From: Palleronia abyssalis
Lineage (GTDB): Bacteria > Pseudomonadota > Alphaproteobacteria > Rhodobacterales > Rhodobacteraceae
Length of the DNA: 64,000 bases
Reading direction: 5' to 3'
NCBI RefSeq assembly: GCF_900302445.1
Contig: NZ_ONZF01000003.1
Span: forward strand, 372,001-436,000
A program made the position numbers and the translations under genes. This document shows, piece by piece, positions 54,869 to 63,303 of the stretch. The notes below the pieces were generated by a model that saw only the letters and a program-made list of their open reading frames with translations, was not told the DNA's origin and made no database searches. How positions within the stretch are numbered: position 1 is the first letter of the stretch; each line of letters begins with the position of its first letter.

Positions 54869-57370
54869 TCAGCCGTCGACCCGGATACGCGCATTCTTCG
54901 GGTCGTAGGGCGAATCCTCGACCACCTCGGCATCGAACAGGTCGCGGAACATGCGGACCTTCAGCTTGGTGCCGACCTCGGCCATGTCGGGCCGCACGTA
55001 GCCCATGCCGATGGACTTGCCGAAGGCCACCGAATAGCCGCCCGAGGTCATGCGTCCGACCTTCTCGTCGCCGGAATACAGCGCCTCGCGCCCCCAGGGA
55101 TCGCCGTCCGGGGGGCCATCGACCAGAAACGTCACGCATTTCGAGCGGATGCCCAAAGCCTCCATTCGGTCCTTGCCGCGGAAGTCCTTGCTGGTGTCGA
55201 CGAACCGGTCCAGCCCGGCTTCCAGCGGCGAGGCATCGCGACCAAGCTCGTTTCCGAAGGCGCGATAGGATTTCTCCTGCCGCAGCCAGTTCTGCGCGCG
55301 CATGCCCACCAGCTTCATGCCATGGGGCTCGCCCGCCTCCATCAGCTTGTCGAACAGGTGATTCTGCATTTCCACGGGGTGGTGCAGCTCCCAGCCCAAC
55401 TCCCCGGTATAGGCGACGCGGATGGCGGTCAGGGGGACCATGCCCAGCTCGATCTCGCGGGCGCTCAGCCACGGGAAGCGCTTGTTGCCCAGCGCGTCCT
55501 CGGGGCTGGCGTCGCGGATCAGCGTGGCGAGGATGTCGCGCGATTTTGGGCCCGCGAGCGCGAAAGCGCCGTATTGCGTGGTGACGTCCTGCAGGACCAT
55601 GGGCCCGAACTCGGCTGCCTTGTCCTCCATCGCCTTCGCCAGATAGTCGCGGTCGTAATCGGCCGACCCACCGGCCGAGACGAGGTAGAACTGATCCTCG
55701 GCCTGCCGGACGATGGTGTATTCGGTGCGTACCGTCCCTGCGTCGGTCAGGGCGTAGGTCAGGCTGATCCGCCCCACCTTGGGCAGGCGGTTCGTGGTGA
55801 ACCAGTCCAGGAACGCCGCCGCGCCCGGCCCCTTGATGACGTGCTTGGCGAAGGCCGAGACGTCGATCAGGCCCGCGTCGTTGCGGATCGCCTCGGCCTC
55901 GGTCTTGGCGTATTGCCACCAGCCGCCGCGACGGAAGCTGCGCGAGCCCTCGTCGAAGTGATCGTCGGCATCGAGGGGGCCGAAATAGTTGGGCCGTTCG
56001 AACCCGTTGACCACACCGAACTGTGCGCCTCGCGCCTTCAGGCGGTCATAGCAGGGCGCGGTGCGCAGCGGACGGGCCGCCGGGCGTTCCTCGTCGGGGT
56101 GGTGCAGGATGTAGACGTGTTCGTAAGCTTCCTCGTTCTTGGCAACACCCCAGTCGGTGGTGATCCACGATCCGAACCGCTTGGGATCCAGGGACGCCAT
56201 GTCGATCTCGGCCTCGCCTTCGACCATCATCTGCGCAAGGTAATTACCGGCGCCCCCCGCGGCGGTGATCCCGAAGCTGAAGCCCTCGGCCAGCCACATG
56301 TTCCGCAGGCCCGGCGCGGGACCGATCAGCGGATTGCCGTCGGGGGTGTAACAGATCGGGCCGTTGAAGTCGTCCTTCAGGCCGCAATCCTCGGAGGTGG
56401 GGATGCGGTGGATCATCGACATGTATTCCGCCTCGATCCGGTCCAGATCCAGCGGGAACAGGTCGGCACGGAAGCTTTCGGGCACACCGTACAGGAACCG
56501 CGCGGGGGCGTTACGCTCGTAGGGGCCAAGCAGCCAGCCGCCGCGTTCCTCGCGGACGTACCACTTGGCGTCGGCATCGCGCAGGACGGGGTGTTCGCCG
56601 TTCCCCTCCGCACGCCATTTCTGCAGCGCGGGGTCGGGCTCGGTCACGACGAACTGGTGTTCGACCGGAATGGCGGGGATCTTGATGCCCAGCATCCGGG
56701 CGGTGCGCTGTGCATGGTTGCCCGTGGCCGTCACGACATGCTCGGCCTCGATCACCTGCCGCTCTTCGGTGGGGACGAGGTTGCCGCCCTTTTCCGCCAT
56801 CTTGGTCAGGGTGACCTTCCAGGCATTGCCGGTCCACTCATAGCCGTCGACCTGCCACTTGCGCTCGATCGTCACGCCGCGCTGGCGCGCGCCCTTGGCC
56901 ATGGCCATCGTCACGTCGGCGGGATTGATGTAGCCATCCGTGGGGTGGAAGATCGCCCCGTGCAGGTCGTCCGTGTGCACCAGCGGATAGCGGTCCTTGA
57001 CCTGCGACGGCGTCAGCCACTCGAAGGGCACGCCCACCGTCTCGGCCGTGGCGGCATAGAGCATGTATTCGTCCATACGCTCTTTCGAGCCGGCCATGCG
57101 CAAGTTGCCCACAACCGAGAATCCGGCGTTCAGGCCGGTTTCGTCTTCCAGTGTCTTGTAGAACTTGATCGAGTAGTCGTGGATCCACGTGGTCGCGTAG
57201 CTCATGTTGAAATACGGCAGCAGGCCCGCGGCATGCCAGGTCGAGCCCGATGTCAGCTCGTCGCGTTCCAGCAGCAGGACATCCTGCCACCCGGCCTTCG
57301 CCAGATGGTATGCGACCGACGCCCCGACCGCACCGCCGCCCACGACCAACGCCTTAACATGGCTCTTCAT
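54869..57370 (-). CDS. FAD-dependent dimethylglycine/sarcosine dehydrogenase-type protein with GcvT domains
   Basis: 833 residues. N-terminal FAD domain starts ALVVGGGAVGASVAYHLAKAG, glycine motif at 11-16, with ELTSGSTWHAAGLLPYF, whose histidine carries covalent FAD in mammalian dimethylglycine dehydrogenase. The C-terminal half (about 430-833) is the folate-binding aminomethyltransferase (GcvT) fold with DVSAFAKHVIKGPGAAAFLD, VAYTGELGWELHHP and YSVAFGKSIGMGYVRPDM. Such enzymes demethylate dimethylglycine or sarcosine with transfer of the methyl group to tetrahydrofolate. GAAGGAGAG precedes the ATG at 57370. Substrate is not certain; choline/betaine breakdown is likely. Confidence 0.92.
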   Translation of the reverse strand: MKSHVKALVVGGGAVGASVAYHLAKAGWQDVLLLERDELTSGSTWHAAGLLPYFNMSYATTWIHDYSIKFYKTLEDETGLNAGFSVVGNLRMAGSKERMDEYMLYAATAETVGVPFEWLTPSQVKDRYPLVHTDDLHGAIFHPTDGYINPADVTMAMAKGARQRGVTIERKWQVDGYEWTGNAWKVTLTKMAEKGGNLVPTEERQVIEAEHVVTATGNHAQRTARMLGIKIPAIPVEHQFVVTEPDPALQKWRAEGNGEHPVLRDADAKWYVREERGGWLLGPYERNAPARFLYGVPESFRADLFPLDLDRIEAEYMSMIHRIPTSEDCGLKDDFNGPICYTPDGNPLIGPAPGLRNMWLAEGFSFGITAAGGAGNYLAQMMVEGEAEIDMASLDPKRFGSWITTDWGVAKNEEAYEHVYILHHPDEERPAARPLRTAPCYDRLKARGAQFGVVNGFERPNYFGPLDADDHFDEGSRSFRRGGWWQYAKTEAEAIRNDAGLIDVSAFAKHVIKGPGAAAFLDWFTTNRLPKVGRISLTYALTDAGTVRTEYTIVRQAEDQFYLVSAGGSADYDRDYLAKAMEDKAAEFGPMVLQDVTTQYGAFALAGPKSRDILATLIRDASPEDALGNKRFPWLSAREIELGMVPLTAIRVAYTGELGWELHHPVEMQNHLFDKLMEAGEPHGMKLVGMRAQNWLRQEKSYRAFGNELGRDASPLEAGLDRFVDTSKDFRGKDRMEALGIRSKCVTFLVDGPPDGDPWGREALYSGDEKVGRMTSGGYSVAFGKSIGMGYVRPDMAEVGTKLKVRMFRDLFDAEVVEDSPYDPKNARIRVDG

Positions 57371-57559
57371 GGCACTCTCCTTCGTCCCTCGGGGCCCGTT
57401 TACCGCATGGCCCCCGGCCCTTCGCCCTACGCCCGACAATCGCGGGCGAAAAAGCGACATGCCCACCCGGCACCGGACGCGACGTCAGGCGACACCGCAT
57501 GGAAATCGCCCCCCGGGGGCCTGCGTTGGGCCACCAAATACCCAAGACTTGAGGTTTTC

Positions 57560-58933
57560 ATGACCGATCCCATCACCACCGTGAACCCGACCGACAACAC
57601 GCCGATCGAGACCTACGAGCGCATGAGCGATGCCGAGGTCAAATCTGCGATTCAGGCGTGTCACGACGCCTTCCTCGACTGGAAGGCCCGCCCGTTGAAG
57701 GACCGTGCCGAAGTCATCAAGACCATCGGCCAGGAACTTCAGAACAGCCAGGAAGAGTTCGCCCAGCTCATGACGCGCGAAGTCGGCAAGCTGATTGGCG
57801 ACAGCCGCGACGAGATCGCGCTTTGCGCCCAGATCAGCCAATTCACCGCCGAAACCGGCCCCGCCGAACTGGCCGACGAGGAACGCGACATCCCCGGCGG
57901 CACGGGCGTCGTGCACTATTCGCCTCTTGGCGTTATCTACGGCATCCAGCCCTGGAACTTCCCCGCCTATCAGGTGATCCGCTACACGATCGCCAACCTG
58001 ATGGCCGGCAACGGCGTCCTTCTCAAGCACGCCGAGAATTGCACCGGATCGGGCCTGTTCCTTCAGGACGTGCTGGAACGCGCCGGCTTGCCGAAGCACC
58101 TGTTCACCGTGCTGCGGATCGACCACGACCAGTCCGACCGCGTGATCGAGAACGACCTGGTGCGCGGCGTGACCCTGACGGGAAGCGACGGCGCGGGGCG
58201 GATCGTCGCACAGAAGGCTGCCGAGCAGCTTAAGAAATCCGTGCTCGAACTGGGGTCGAACGACGCGTATGTCGTGCTGGACGATGCCGACCTGGACACC
58301 GCCGTCGAGGCCTGTGTGACCGCGCGCCTGTATAACAACGGCGAGACCTGCGTGAACGGTAAGCGCTTCATCGTCACGGCAAAGAACTACGACGCCTTTG
58401 TCGAGCGCTACGCCCAGAGGTTCGAGGCCCTGCAGATGGGTGACCCCACGGATGAGAACACGGCGCTGGGCCCGATGGCGCGAACCGACCTGCGTGACGA
58501 CCTGCACCAGCAGGTCGAGGAAAGCGTGAAGAACGGGGCGCGTGTTCTGACCGGGGGCGAAGTGCCTGACCGCGACGGCGCCTGGTATCCCGCGACCGTG
58601 CTGGTCGATGTGAAGCCCGGACAGCCGGCCTATGATGACGAGCTCTTCGGTCCCGTCGCCTCGATCATCAAGGCCGAAGACGATCAGGACGCGATGCGCA
58701 TCGCCAATGACAGCCGCTATGGCCTGGGCGGGGGCATCTTTTCGAAGGACGAGGCGAAGGCGCGCAAGCTGGCGTCCGAGCAGTTCGACACCGGCATGGT
58801 CTCGATCAACGGGTTCAACATCGCCATCCCGAACATGCCATTCGGCGGCGTGAAGAACTCGGGCTACGGGCGAGAGCATGGCGGCTTCGGAATGAAGGAA
58901 TTCGTAAACGCCAAGTCCGTCTACATGGGCTGA
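57560..58933 (+). CDS. NAD(P)-dependent succinate-semialdehyde-type aldehyde dehydrogenase
   Basis: 457 residues. ALDH superfamily with PWNFPAYQVIRYTIANLMAGNGVLLKHAENC, GVTLTGSDGAGRIVAQ, the catalytic LELGSNDAYVVLDDADL glutamate and Cys264 in NNGETCVNGKRF. The LELGSND and FGGVKNSGYGREHG segments and overall length are close to the succinate-semialdehyde dehydrogenase subfamily (short GabD/Sad type). It is divergent from the dimethylglycine-dehydrogenase-like gene, and a clear terminator follows at 58962. Nearby kdgD makes 2,5-dioxopentanoate, for which such enzymes can be active. Confidence 0.93.
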   Translation: MTDPITTVNPTDNTPIETYERMSDAEVKSAIQACHDAFLDWKARPLKDRAEVIKTIGQELQNSQEEFAQLMTREVGKLIGDSRDEIALCAQISQFTAETGPAELADEERDIPGGTGVVHYSPLGVIYGIQPWNFPAYQVIRYTIANLMAGNGVLLKHAENCTGSGLFLQDVLERAGLPKHLFTVLRIDHDQSDRVIENDLVRGVTLTGSDGAGRIVAQKAAEQLKKSVLELGSNDAYVVLDDADLDTAVEACVTARLYNNGETCVNGKRFIVTAKNYDAFVERYAQRFEALQMGDPTDENTALGPMARTDLRDDLHQQVEESVKNGARVLTGGEVPDRDGAWYPATVLVDVKPGQPAYDDELFGPVASIIKAEDDQDAMRIANDSRYGLGGGIFSKDEAKARKLASEQFDTGMVSINGFNIAIPNMPFGGVKNSGYGREHGGFGMKEFVNAKSVYMG

Positions 58934-58961
58934 CATCATACGGACCGCGTTCGAAATCCGG

Positions 58962-58991
58962 GGGCGGCACGGTTATGTGCCGCCCTCTTTC
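58962..58991 (+). terminator. Rho-independent terminator of the aldehyde dehydrogenase gene
   Basis: GGGCGGCAC (58962-58970), loop GGTTAT, GTGCCGCCC (58977-58985), then TCTTTC. A perfect 9-bp stem 29 bp after the stop. Confidence 0.8.
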
Positions 58992-59102
58992 ATGTTGCCC
59001 TGGTCGTCCGCGTTCGGCGACTGCGCCAGGCAAAGGTTCCGATATGGCATCATGGGAAAACCCCGGACCCCGAAGGACGGCGGTTCCCGGGAATTCAAGT
59101 CG

Positions 59103-59145
59103 ACAAAATATTAACAAATAAAAATAGTCGGGATTGAGTCATCAA
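59103..59145 (+). promoter_or_regulatory. A/T-rich control region of the siderophore operon
   Basis: ACAAAATATTAACAAATAAA (59103 onward) and a following AATAG stand out in this GC-rich genome. The palindrome TTGAGTCATCAA (59134-59145) follows. An iron-responsive promoter (Fur, RirA or Irr target) is expected for these genes, but I find no clean match to a known box. Confidence 0.4.
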
Positions 59146-59191
59146 GCCGCTGCCGTTACGAGATCGTTCGTACCGGACAGGAGCTGCGGCG

Positions 59192-60250
59192 ATGAACCAG
59201 ATGATTTCCGACGCCACGCGCCTTGTATGCACGGATACCGGCCGGATCGGGATCGAAGACCCGGTCGCCTTTCTGTCCCGTGTCGCGGCGTATTGCGAAA
59301 CCTACGACCTCCCCTTCGAAGGCACCCGAAGCGAACGCCTGACCATCACCACCGAAATCGGCGCGATCGACATGCGCGCGTCCCGTGATGGCCTGTCCGT
59401 TGACCTCGCCGCCCCGAACGACGGCGCGCTTCATATGCTGCGCGAGACGGTCGCGACGCAGCTCGACCTGCTCGATCCGGCTCGTGTTTCCATGCTCGGG
59501 TGGCACGGTGACATCGCACATGGGCGTTTTCCCCCGAATTTCAGGCTTGCCACGGTCTTATCGGTGACCGCGCTTGGCCGGTCTTTCTGGCGACTGGAGG
59601 TCGACGGGGACGACCTGACACCCTTCGCACATGGCGGCCTGCACCTGCGCCTTGCCCTGCCGACACGCGGGGCGTCGGCGGCGTGGCCGATCCTGAACCA
59701 GCGGGGGCGTACGGAATGGCCTTCGCCCGACGACCTGCACGTTGCGGTCTACACAGTGCGCAGCATCGACCCCGTGACCAGCCGAACTGTGATCGACATC
59801 TTTCGCCATGCGGGCGGACGGACCTGCGATTGGATCTCGGCCGCGCGCTCGGGAGAGGAGATCGGCATGATCGGCCCCGGTGGCGGCTGGTACCCAGACG
59901 CCGATCACCTTGTCATCGCGGGGGACGAGACCGCCCTGCCCGCCATCGCGCGCATTCTCGACCACGCGGCCCCGGATACGACCGGGACTGCCATTGTCGA
60001 GGTCAATGGCGCCTTCGATTATCCGCCGCTGACCGTCCCGCCCGGCATGACCTTGCGGATCCTCGACAGGAGCCAGGGCAGCGATCTGGAAACAGCGCTC
60101 GCCGAGGCCGATCTCGGCGCGGACGGCGCGCGGCACGTCTGGTTTGCCGCGGAAAAGAGCCGGGCCGCCGCCGTCCGCCATGACCTGCGCGCGCGCCGCG
60201 GGGTGGCCCGCAGCGAAAGCTACGTCACCGGCTACTGGCAAAAGGGGTGA
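59192..60250 (+). CDS. Siderophore-interacting protein with N-terminal DUF2218 domain
   Basis: 352 residues. Residues 1-95 form a DUF2218 domain (VCTDTGRIGIEDPVAFLSRVAAYCETYDLPFEG). Residues 105-220 are the FAD-binding 9 part (LATVLSVTALGRSFWRLEVDGDDL, TSRTVIDIFRHAGG), and the end is the NAD(P)H-binding SIP domain (GDETALPAIARILD, HVWFAAEKSRAAAVRHDLRARRGVARSESYVTGYW). It reduces ferric siderophore complexes in the cytoplasm to release iron. First gene of the transport operon; a small AAGGGG/CCCCTT hairpin overlaps its stop, and the binding protein follows after 72 bp. Confidence 0.93.
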   Translation: MNQMISDATRLVCTDTGRIGIEDPVAFLSRVAAYCETYDLPFEGTRSERLTITTEIGAIDMRASRDGLSVDLAAPNDGALHMLRETVATQLDLLDPARVSMLGWHGDIAHGRFPPNFRLATVLSVTALGRSFWRLEVDGDDLTPFAHGGLHLRLALPTRGASAAWPILNQRGRTEWPSPDDLHVAVYTVRSIDPVTSRTVIDIFRHAGGRTCDWISAARSGEEIGMIGPGGGWYPDADHLVIAGDETALPAIARILDHAAPDTTGTAIVEVNGAFDYPPLTVPPGMTLRILDRSQGSDLETALAEADLGADGARHVWFAAEKSRAAAVRHDLRARRGVARSESYVTGYWQKG

Positions 60251-60322
60251 CGCCCCTTGCCCGATCCGCAAGGCGTGTCTACACCGAACGCGATAGATGA
60301 CAAAAAGAATCGGATAATCGCC

Positions 60323-61285
60323 ATGTCCCGCCTTCTGGCTCTCACCGTGCTTCTGGCCTCGACAGTCGGCGCCCTTGCGCAGGACTTCCCCGTCACCGTC
60401 GAACATGCCTTCGGGTCGACGACGTTGGAGACGCGCCCCGAACGCATCGCCACTGTCGGCTGGGCCAATCACGAAGTGCCGTTGGCCCTGGGCATCGTTC
60501 CTGTGGGCTTTGCCCGGGCAAACTGGGGTGACGACGATGGCGACGGCGTGCTGCCTTGGGTGACCGCGCGCCTTGATGAGCTGGGCGCCGAAACGCCCGC
60601 GCTGTTCGACGAAGGCGACGGGGTGGACTTCGAGGCGGTCGCAGCCACCGATCCTGACGTGATCCTGGCGGCTTACTCGGGCATATCCCGCTCTGAGTAC
60701 GAGACCTTGAGCCTTATCGCCCCCGTCATCGCCTACCCCGAGGCTGCCTGGACAACGACATGGCGCGAGATGATCCGCCAGAACGCGGCCGGCATTGGCA
60801 TGGCGACCGAGGGCGACCAGCTGATCGAGACGCTGGAAACACGCATCGAAGAGGCCGTTTCGAACCACCCCGAGCTTGAGGGTAAGACCGGCATGTTCGT
60901 CACCCATCTGGATCCGCGCGACCTGAGCACGATCGGCTTCTACGCCGCGGCCGACCAGCGGGTGCAGTTCCTGCAGGACCTGGGCATGGAGATGCCCGAT
61001 GCGGTGCGCGAAGCCAGCGAGGACGGACAGTATTCCGGTCGCATCAGTGCCGAGCGTGTGGACCTTTTCGACGATGTGGATGTCGTCGTCACCTACGGGG
61101 ATCGCGCGCGCCTCGACGAGATGAAGCAGAATCCCCTGATCGCCCAATTCCCGGCCGTCGCGCGCGATGCCGTCGTTTTGCTGGGCAACGATGCGATCGG
61201 AACCGCCGCGAACCCGACGCCGCTGTCGATGGATCTGGTCCTCGATGATTACCTGCAAATGCTGTCCCGCGCAGCGTCGCAGTAA
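60323..61285 (+). CDS. Iron-siderophore ABC transporter substrate-binding protein (FepB/FecB type)
   Basis: 320 residues. Signal peptide MSRLLALTVLLASTVGALAQ; then FPVTVEHAFGSTTLETRPERIATVGWANHEVPLALGIVPVGF, the typical periplasmic binding-protein start for siderophore uptake, and VDLFDDVDVVVTYGD. The start at 60323 is chosen because it gives the signal peptide; the frame from 60257 adds polar residues. The following permease gene starts 3 bp after its stop. It delivers the iron complex to the FecCD-type permeases. Confidence 0.94.
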   Translation: MSRLLALTVLLASTVGALAQDFPVTVEHAFGSTTLETRPERIATVGWANHEVPLALGIVPVGFARANWGDDDGDGVLPWVTARLDELGAETPALFDEGDGVDFEAVAATDPDVILAAYSGISRSEYETLSLIAPVIAYPEAAWTTTWREMIRQNAAGIGMATEGDQLIETLETRIEEAVSNHPELEGKTGMFVTHLDPRDLSTIGFYAAADQRVQFLQDLGMEMPDAVREASEDGQYSGRISAERVDLFDDVDVVVTYGDRARLDEMKQNPLIAQFPAVARDAVVLLGNDAIGTAANPTPLSMDLVLDDYLQMLSRAASQ

Positions 61286-61288
61286 CCC

Positions 61289-62290
61289 ATGCAGGCAGAG
61301 TTGATCCGGCCATCGATCGGGACCGTCGCGGCGCTGCTGCTGCTGTTGGCCGCGGTGGTCCTGTCGGTGACGATCGGCACGCGGTCGGTGGGGTGGTCCG
61401 AGATTCGTGCCGCCCTTGGGGGGCAGGCCGACACGATCGGAACGGCCGCCGTCGCCGTTCGCCTTCCAAGGACCGCCCTCGCGCTTCTGGCAGGCGGGGC
61501 GCTGGGTCTGGCGGGCGCGATCATGCAAGGGATCACGCGCAATCCGTTGGCCGACCCTGGTATCCTGGGCGTCAATGCCGGGGCGGCCCTGTTCGTGGTC
61601 GTCGGTATCGCGTGGTTCGGCATTTCCGGCGCCGTGACCTACCTATGGCTCGGCGTTGCGGGCGCGGGATGCGCCGCGGTCTTCGTCTACGTCATCGGAT
61701 CACTCGGGCGGGACGGCGCGACGCCGCTCAAGCTGACGCTAGCGGGAACGGCCACGTCCATCGCGGCCTCGGCCTTCATCGTCGCGGTCGTCCTGCCGCG
61801 CAACGACATCGCCGGCAATGTCCAAGCCTGGTCCGTCGGCGGGGTCGGCGGGGCGCGCTTCGACACGCTGGTGCCCGCCCTGCCCTTCTTCGCGGTCGGT
61901 CTTGTCCTAAGCGCCTTGTCGGCGCGGGTACTGAACGCGCTCGCCCTTGGTGAAGAGATGGCCGTGGGGCTGGGCCAGAACGTCGCCCTTGGCCGCGCGA
62001 TGGCCGCCGCCGGGGCGATTTTGCTGTGCGGAACGGCGACCGCGCTGTGCGGCCCCATCGGCTTCGTGGGGCTGATCGTGCCTCACCTGTGCCGGATGCT
62101 GGGCGGTATCGACCACCGCGTCCTGATCCCTGCGTCAGCCGTCGGCGGCGCAATCCTTCTGACCCTTTCGGATGTCCTTGGCCGCATCGTCGCGCGCCCG
62201 AACGAACTGGATGTCGGCGTGGTCACCGCCTTCGTAGGCGCGCCGTTCTTCATCTGGACCGTCCGGCGGCAAAGGATCCGTGGGCTGTGA
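61289..62290 (+). CDS. FecCD-family iron-siderophore permease, subunit 1
   Basis: 333 residues with about ten membrane helices. VRLPRTALALLAGGALGLAGAIMQGITRNPLADPGILGVNAGAALFVV is the permease hallmark, followed by VGLIVPHLCRMLGG and the ATPase-coupling region. Spaced 3 bp after the binding protein. Its stop overlaps the GTG start of the second permease (GTGA), so they are co-translated and form the transmembrane dimer. Confidence 0.95.
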   Translation: MQAELIRPSIGTVAALLLLLAAVVLSVTIGTRSVGWSEIRAALGGQADTIGTAAVAVRLPRTALALLAGGALGLAGAIMQGITRNPLADPGILGVNAGAALFVVVGIAWFGISGAVTYLWLGVAGAGCAAVFVYVIGSLGRDGATPLKLTLAGTATSIAASAFIVAVVLPRNDIAGNVQAWSVGGVGGARFDTLVPALPFFAVGLVLSALSARVLNALALGEEMAVGLGQNVALGRAMAAAGAILLCGTATALCGPIGFVGLIVPHLCRMLGGIDHRVLIPASAVGGAILLTLSDVLGRIVARPNELDVGVVTAFVGAPFFIWTVRRQRIRGL

Positions 62291-63303
62291 CGGATGTTGT
62301 ACGAGCCATGCCGGAACGCCGGGCCCATGCAACGCTTGCGCTGGTATCTCTGGTCGCTTGCACCCTGGGTCTGTTCCTGCTGACGCTGGTCTGCGGCCAG
62401 AGCTGTGCGCCGATCCCCGAGGTGTTGCAGGTGCTTTCAGGCCGCGACGTGCCGGGGACATCCTTTCTTGTGCAGGATCTCAGGCTTCCGCGGGCCCTTC
62501 TGTCGCTTGTCACGGGGTGCTGCTTCGGGCTTGGCGGCGTGTCCTTTCAGATCATGCTGCGCAACCCGCTGGCCAGCCCTGATATCATCGGGATCAGCGG
62601 GGGGGCCGGCGCGGCTGCCGTCTTTGCCATCGTGGTCCTCGGGCTGGACGGAGCGGCCGTGTCGCTGGTGGCCGTTTTATCAGGACTGGGTGTCGCGGCG
62701 CTGATCTGGGGGCTGTCGTCGGGACGAAGCGCGGCGGGGGCACGGCTGATCCTGGTCGGGATCGGAATATCGGCAATGTTGGGCAGCGCAACGTCCTACA
62801 TGATGCTCGATGCGCAGGCCTGGGACCGGGCCGAGGCGATGCGCTGGCTGACGGGCAGCGTGAACGGCGCGCGCCTGGCGCAGGTCTGGCCCGTGGCAGT
62901 TGCGCTTGCCGTGTTCGGCGGCCTTCTGGCCAGCACCGCCCGCGACCTGGAAATCCTGCGACTGGGAGACGACACCGCGCGAGGGCTTGGCGTGCATCCC
63001 GATTTCACACGTCTGCGGGTGACGCTTGCCGCAGTCGGGCTGGTCGCCTTTGCGACGGGTGCGGCGGGTCCGATAAGTTTTGTCGCGTTTCTTGCCGGAC
63101 CGATTGCCGCGCGCCTGACCGGCGGGCGGGCCAAGCTTCCGGCTGCGGCGGCGATGGGCGCGATCCTCGTCCTGGGCGGCGATTACGCAGGACAGGTCCT
63201 TCTTCCCGCACGGCTGCCCGTCGGCGTCGTTACCGGCGCGCTTGGCGCGCCTTTCCTGCTTTACCTGATCGTCCGCGCAAACCGCGCAGGGGGGACACTA
63301 TGA
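62287..63303 (+). CDS. FecCD-family iron-siderophore permease, subunit 2
   Basis: 338 residues from GTG 62287, which overlaps the previous stop; an alternative ATG lies at 62308. Membrane topology as for subunit 1, with LRLPRALLSLVTGCCFGLGGVSFQIMLRNPLASPDIIGISGGAGAAAVF and GPISFVAFLAGPIAARLTGG. Together with subunit 1 it makes the channel. The ATPase start overlaps its stop by 4 bp. Confidence 0.94.
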   Translation: MTDVVRAMPERRAHATLALVSLVACTLGLFLLTLVCGQSCAPIPEVLQVLSGRDVPGTSFLVQDLRLPRALLSLVTGCCFGLGGVSFQIMLRNPLASPDIIGISGGAGAAAVFAIVVLGLDGAAVSLVAVLSGLGVAALIWGLSSGRSAAGARLILVGIGISAMLGSATSYMMLDAQAWDRAEAMRWLTGSVNGARLAQVWPVAVALAVFGGLLASTARDLEILRLGDDTARGLGVHPDFTRLRVTLAAVGLVAFATGAAGPISFVAFLAGPIAARLTGGRAKLPAAAAMGAILVLGGDYAGQVLLPARLPVGVVTGALGAPFLLYLIVRANRAGGTL

